From Phoronis australis (taxonomy: Eukaryota; Phoronida; Phoronidae), in assembly GCA_002633005.1 (NCBI GenBank), contig NMRA01000377.1, positions 254,982 to 318,981 on the forward strand: 64,000 nt of DNA, written 5' to 3'. The notes under the pieces are model-generated. The model did not search any database. It saw nothing but the letters and a program-made list of their open reading frames with translations, and had not been told where the DNA came from. Below are positions 59,501-64,000 of this stretch, in pieces. Positions within the stretch are counted from its first letter, which is position 1. Each line of letters opens with the position of its first letter. The position numbers were made by a program, and so were the translations under genes.

Positions 59501-62500
59501 TACTTACACATTGACACCATCAATGTTGAGTTTTCTTTGAGTTGAATTTGCACCAGACATTGCAGCTAGTCACAGTGCCATTAGAGTAACAATTTGCTTT
59601 GCGGCAGTAAGTGATGGGGTGGTTCTCATTGTTATTTCGTAGGTGTGGTGGCAAAAGTTGGCAGATGTTTTACCATTTTGTGGGAGCCGTGCCTGGCTCT
59701 ACTGATCTGGAGACCATGTTGAAAAGGTTGTTGAAGACACTCTGTGTTGTTTCTGTAAGTTGAATGTAGTGCTTAGTCTGATCTTAAGTTATGATTTGGG
59801 ACACATTGATTGATTTCTTGTATCTTAGCTATTAATTTTACCCTAGCATCTATCCTATTTACCTGCCAGTGGGCTCTGTCGATAATTTTTTCTGGCCATG
59901 TTCTAGCATTCTTTGGCTAATGAGTACAGGTGTATGGTACACTGTAACACCTGAAGATTACCCAAGAAATGACCGACCGAAGTGTCGTGCCATTGCAAAT
60001 ATGCTATAAGTTGGTGTAAATTGGCCAATAGAATAGAAATGATGTTACTACTTCACCAGATTGCATTATACCGGTTTCGTACAGAGATTAGTCCATCCAC
60101 TTTGAGAATAAATTACTGGGTAGATATTTTGGCCATGCCAATAAAACCTGATACTGTGCTTGACTTAATACACTGTCAGCATTATTGTATTTTGGATTTG
60201 CTTTTAAAATGTGTTGGTAAAAGTGATGTGACATTTCTGCATCACCGGTGGCAAATTTCCAATGCTGCAGTAACGTAATGAGAAATACGCCTGGTCACTA
60301 GATGGCGACAGTGTAGTTGGTGGACATTGGTCAGCATTCTTATATGGACTAATGCAGTGAGATATTTCCAGCTTTTTTATAAATTTTCTGTGACCGTCAT
60401 GCTGTCAAATTGCCACCGTTGTGTGGTGGGATATTGAAACGATTCTCACGAATGAAATGTTCATCCAAAAATGTCAGTAAATGAAATTATGTTTTGTCCC
60501 AGTCAAGTTGGCCCATCTTACACACTTGAATAGAAACTGTGTCAAACAAAGTTTGCTTCTGTCCTCCCACAATAGTTTCATTTAGAACGTTACCTATAGG
60601 GCTTCTTATATCTAAATTTTCAATGAAATTTTAGCGAATGTGAGTTTTTCAATACTGGCATGCAGAGTTTTGTTAACTTTGTTGTCTTGTAATCAACAAC
60701 AATCTTTTTTAAATTTTTTAATATTAAAAACAAAAACGTGATTTTAGAATGTATTTGTCATTAAATGTAATCATATTACAGGACTCTGATCTCCCCAAGG
60801 ATGTGCAGGCTGCCTGTCAATTATGTTGCTCAGCTCTTGGCAACCAACAGACTCCTCCCACTATTGTAGTGATTGACTCATTGAATCAGGTAAAATTAGT
60901 GCTATAAAACCTGTTAGCCCTTTGCTTGTGGCCTCTACTGAGTAGGATTTGGAAAGAATCATTTTCGTTTTTAACATTAATTATTATCTAAAATTAAAAT
61001 AAAAATTATGTGTCTCACAGTATGCGGTTGAAGTAAAAAATTATGAAGAAATTTTAATATAAAGAAGGTGAGGATTGGGTAAAAAATGAGGAATTTTATT
61101 TAATTATACGGAGTAAATTAATAATATTTTACTCATGAGTAATTTGAATGCATAAATCACGACAGCACATTTGAGTGGGATTATTTTTGTTCCTCGTGAA
61201 TGCTTAGACAGTGACATGAGCTAGCCAGCTGCTTTCTGTTTTGTTGTTGCATTCTGACTCAGTCTTTGGAATTTGGTACTTACTGTTGTCAGTTTTCACA
61301 TCGTAACATCCAACATAGATGGGATATTTGGAAAGTAATCAACATAATCATAATTCCTCTTTAATGAAATTTTATTGCGGGTTCTTCCTGTAACTACAGT
61401 AAACGCCAAAAGTATTCAGACAAAATTACCCAGAATTCCCCGTCATGGCGGCTAGGTGGCAGCCGATATTCATCATCAGTATAGCCTTCCATAATGACTG
61501 AGTATGAATGGTAATTAGCGGTAACGTTAGTAAGGTTGATAGGTTATTCTGCAATAACAATTTTGTTGCCACCACAAAGGTTATTACCAGTTAACAGAAT
61601 GTGCCGTCATACTAGGGAAACAGTATTTTGTCTGATTACTTTTGTCTGTCGTAATGGGAGTTGTGAAACTTGTGAAATGCCATTTTTGATTTTTTTCTGA
61701 TTTGCACTTTTAAGTTAGTGTGAGTCCGTGTACGTTCAAGAAGCAAACTTTTGATCTAGACTTTTTAATTAGTCAGATGTAAAAATGGTCTCAACGAGAT
61801 GCAAAGTAATTTCTGAGTTTGGTAACTTAATAAACCTCGAGACCATGCTCTGCTTATGAAATGACAATTGGACATTTTTTAAAAACCAAATGGTATCTGT
61901 TATCAAACAAATCCTGTTCAACTTTTACAAAAATATTTTGTTTAATAGTTTCCCGAAGATTTGCCAGCTACCGTGCTCAGCTGGTTGCCAAGGAAACTGG
62001 GCCCTCAAGTGCGGTGCATCCTGTCAATGATTGACAATACCCCACCCCACCAGACTCTGATTGGTCGAGAGTCAAGACCCCAGGAGCTCTACATAAAACC
62101 CTTGGATATGACCACTAGGAAGGTAAGCAACAGTTGAGTGATTAATTTGTAAGCAGGAGTATGTTTCATGTAAAGTGACTTAAGACTTCAGACAGAAATT
62201 TGATCTTATGATCTCAGAGATTTTGATAGTTATGTATAAGATCAAATTTCTGCCTGAAATCTTAAGTCACTTTTCATGAAACAGGACCCTGGTCTTTTTT
62301 ACATTCACATTTATTGACTTAATGAGGATGAGTCTGGTGTACATAAATATTGAGTGTGTATTGATTGTTGATCTTGGGGCGTTCCTTTGCCCTGCTTTAG
62401 TTGAATACTGGCAGATGTAGGCAGTAAAGGTGTGAAATAATTCTTTGTGTGATTACTGATTGGCATTCTTAGAATTGAAATCACGGTGTAACCAGTTTAA

Positions 62501-64000
62501 GTGATCATTAAGTTGAACGTCTGTGGAAAGGAAGTCATAGTGTAAACACTTACTGTTTACTTCTTAGATTTAATTACTTGGCTTTCATGATTTTTACTTT
62601 GATGTGAGTACAGTTCATTTTAAGCCTTGCACAATGTATGTTATTACTGGATCACAAAGTGTTGGCCAGGATATTCCTCAATGTTTGGTTTTAACTTGAT
62701 ATTCCTCACGGCAAATGGCTTCACATATGCTAGCTATACAAACTAAATCCAGTTCGCCTCCCTGCCAAGCATTTTGCAAAGTGAGGTTTGTAATAAGTGT
62801 CTGGCTTAATGTGATAATTACAATACATTAGGCATAAATTAGTCTCGTCATCTTGCAGGCTCTGGTCAAAGAAACCATGAGCAAGTATCACAGGACATTA
62901 CGGTCTCGTCAATTGGATAGACTGCTCAGCAAGAGGTCGTCGCAGCTTCCCCTGTGGTTGACCGTAGCTTGCGAGCAACTCCATGCTTTGGAAGATTTCC
63001 GACTTGTCGACGAAAAGATCGATAGCTTTCCTGACGATTTGCTTGAGTAAGTATGGAATAGCCTTTATAAGTGAACAATATTTATATTAATTATTGTTTT
63101 ATTAGAATATGAAATCTCATATTGCTCTTGTTTGTGGGAGTTGAAATCTCGTTTGTTCTTGAGATGACACTTAAGAGAGATGAACATTCACAATGGTTGT
63201 AGTTTGTTTGTGATCATCATGGTATATTAAAATTACCATTGATTACAGAAAAGCTTAATGATATGTTAAAAACCAAGCATGAAGATCACAAGACATTATT
63301 AGAGAGAAATATTCATAATGCAACTATGATTCTGCCTTTTACAAATTGAAACTTTCTAATTTTTGTTTTAGACAATTTACTGTAACCAGTCTAAACTTGT
63401 TTCTTACTCCCATCAGAAGTGTTCATTTGGCTTGTCAAGTACTGACAGTTTGTTAATATGGCTTTAAAAAATTTGTTTGGTGCATAATGACCCACCAGGT
63501 CTAGCAGACTTATCGAACCTGGGTTTGTTTCCTGAAAAGTAACCTAAGACCTAAGTCAGATATTCTGTGTTTCTCTCCTCACAACTATTTCTGGAAAATA
63601 ATTTCATTTCACCTCAGCAAAAGTACAGGGTCTTAGAAAAAATGTGCATCATTGTTAGTTGCTCAGATGATTTTCTTAAGTTATTTCTAAACTGTCGTGA
63701 TAATTATTTGGTAAACGGAAGTGGAAGCGTAGTTCATAATGTCTGACTTGAGTCTTTGAAACAAACCCCAGGTGTTGACCACTAATCAATGTGTGATACT
63801 ATTTGGTTTCCTTCTCATTGTTTGCAGCATGCTTGAGTATGTCTTGGAAGAATACGAACATAAACCATGTGGTGACTTAGTGATGGGCACCTTGTGTCTT
63901 TTGGAAGCTTCCTCAGCTGGCCTGTTGGAGTCAGAACTCCTTGCCATTATAGGTCATGACACAGGGCTGTTGCCCCCAGCCCCATTTGATGAGAAAGGTT
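53577..64000 (+). CDS. DUF4062-like/NACHT P-loop NTPase (TTC41 / nephrocystin-3 type), 3'-truncated by the window
   Basis: Exons: 53577-53705, 55901-55998, 56186-56319, 56949-57070, 57801-57878, 58220-58360, 58939-59075, 59643-59754, 60782-60889, 61949-62122, 62859-63046 and 63828 to beyond 64000. All have GT/AG sites with matching phases, giving 531 residues so far. The N-terminus (KIFVFVTSHHKNFTPERDVI) and LGWVPQ...EVLRCAYRDDN resemble the DUF4062-like domain placed before NACHT modules in TTC41, TEP1 and nephrocystin-3 type proteins. The Walker A loop is LGGPGSGKSSLL (about residues 252-263) and Walker B is TIVVIDSLNQ (about 344-353). A helical region after the NTPase (RSSQLPLWLTVACEQLHAL) fits the NACHT-associated winged-helix/HETHS part. 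Such proteins act as ATP-dependent scaffolds or switches. TPR or WD40 repeats may follow downstream; the orthologue cannot be fixed here. Confidence 0.82.
54236..54408. repeat. Minisatellite, about 38 bp x 4.5
   Basis: Units GTTGTCTTGGCCTACTGTAC followed by ATGTCAGTCACCGTACTG are repeated with few changes. The frames open in all three phases across it are a by-product of its period not being a multiple of three. Located in the first coding intron of the NACHT gene. Confidence 0.9.
54430..55900. other. Rest of the first coding intron of the NACHT gene
   Basis: AT-rich sequence with no repeat, RNA or exon that I could support. The DUF4062-type fold would allow another exon here, but none with fitting phase (0/0) and conserved sequence was found. 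Confidence 0.4.
57957..58055. mobile_element. GAGAACCAG hairpin element, copy 4
   Basis: GTCTGATATAACGTGCCCAC and ATTTTGAGAACCAGTTT are mirrored by AAACTTATTCTCAAAATGTG and GCGTTATAGATTGTATC. Outer ends match copy 2. Located in a NACHT-gene intron. Confidence 0.7.
58939..62122 (+). CDS. NACHT NTPase core exons of the same gene
   Basis: Four exons encode the nucleotide-binding core. The first carries GGPGSGKSS with the catalytic lysine. The second carries GGKSWQMFYHFVGAVPGSTDLE, the strand-and-helix segment after Walker A that in nephrocystin-3-like NACHT proteins reads HFVG.SP.S. The third ends with the Walker B strand IVVID followed by SLNQ. The fourth holds LPRKLGPQVRCILSMID, the sensor-1-like strand. 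All key residues are present, so an active NTPase is likely. Confidence 0.85.
60295..60308 (+). promoter_or_regulatory. CTCF-like motif TCACTAGATGGCGA in a NACHT-gene intron
   Basis: It matches the CTCF core except at the first position. It stands alone in the intron 59755-60781. Confidence 0.3.
61396..61652 (+). mobile_element. Mariner-like MITE, copy 4, in a NACHT-gene intron
   Basis: It starts ACAGTAAACGCCAAAAGTAT and continues TCAGACAAAA; the far end, GTATTTTGTCTGATTACTTTTGTC, is the inverted equivalent. The interior follows copy 3 (CCCAGAATTCCCCGTCATG and TATTCATCATCAG). It is about 300 nt upstream of the exon at 61949. Confidence 0.7.
62163..62282. mobile_element. Hairpin element with 46-bp arms in a NACHT-gene intron
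   Basis: The left arm starts GTTTCATGTAAAGTGACTTA and the right arm is its inverse (...TTAAGTCACTTTTCATGAAAC) with three or four mismatches and a 28-nt loop. A diverged relative of one arm (GTTTCCTGAAAAGTAACCTA) is at about 63526. Confidence 0.7.

Overview
The window is eukaryotic nuclear DNA from an invertebrate animal. It is AT-rich and dominated by introns with GT/AG splice sites, and it carries many short dispersed repeats and tRNA-derived SINE fragments. Protein similarity places it in Bilateria or close to it, and a marine invertebrate (deuterostome or lophotrochozoan) is plausible. I cannot name the species. Three isolated N bases (4209, 4646, 42776) show it is a draft assembly; two of them sit at duplicated sequence that looks like unmerged haplotypes.

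Three protein genes can be read by joining exons by eye and checking reading-frame phase. (1) RPS21 (eS21), plus strand, coding exons 5745-10164, complete at 83 codons. Four related sequences that look like box C/D snoRNAs lie in and just upstream of this gene, one per intron if exon 1 is upstream. (2) RIC1, minus strand, start codon at 52310 and stop at 14845, about 29-30 exons and about 1,495 residues. It is the Golgi RAB6 guanine-nucleotide exchange factor subunit. (3) A DUF4062-like/NACHT P-loop NTPase related to the TTC41/nephrocystin-3 type, plus strand, start at 53577 and running off the right edge.

Layout: 1-4300 is a repeat patchwork (a foldback element, CTCF-like motifs, one haplotype artefact). 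3750-10250 is RPS21. 10250-14840 is the space between the convergent 3' ends of RPS21 and RIC1, with one strong CTCF-type motif. 14845-52310 is RIC1, whose largest intron (40479-49662) holds a 1.1-1.2 kb tandem duplication and a SINE foldback. 52080-52400 is a GC-richer block with two ATGGCGGAC (YY1-like) motifs in opposite orientation, probably a divergent promoter. 53577-64000 is the NACHT gene.

The three genes have no evident shared pathway: a ribosomal protein, a Golgi trafficking factor and a signalling-type NTPase. The non-coding content is the less ordinary part: at least four families of small non-autonomous elements (a mariner-like MITE, a Tigger/pogo-like element, a GAGAACCAG hairpin family and an unassigned dispersed repeat), several minisatellites and the intronic RNA candidates. 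I found no operon, CRISPR array, phage or defence cassette, which fits a eukaryotic locus.
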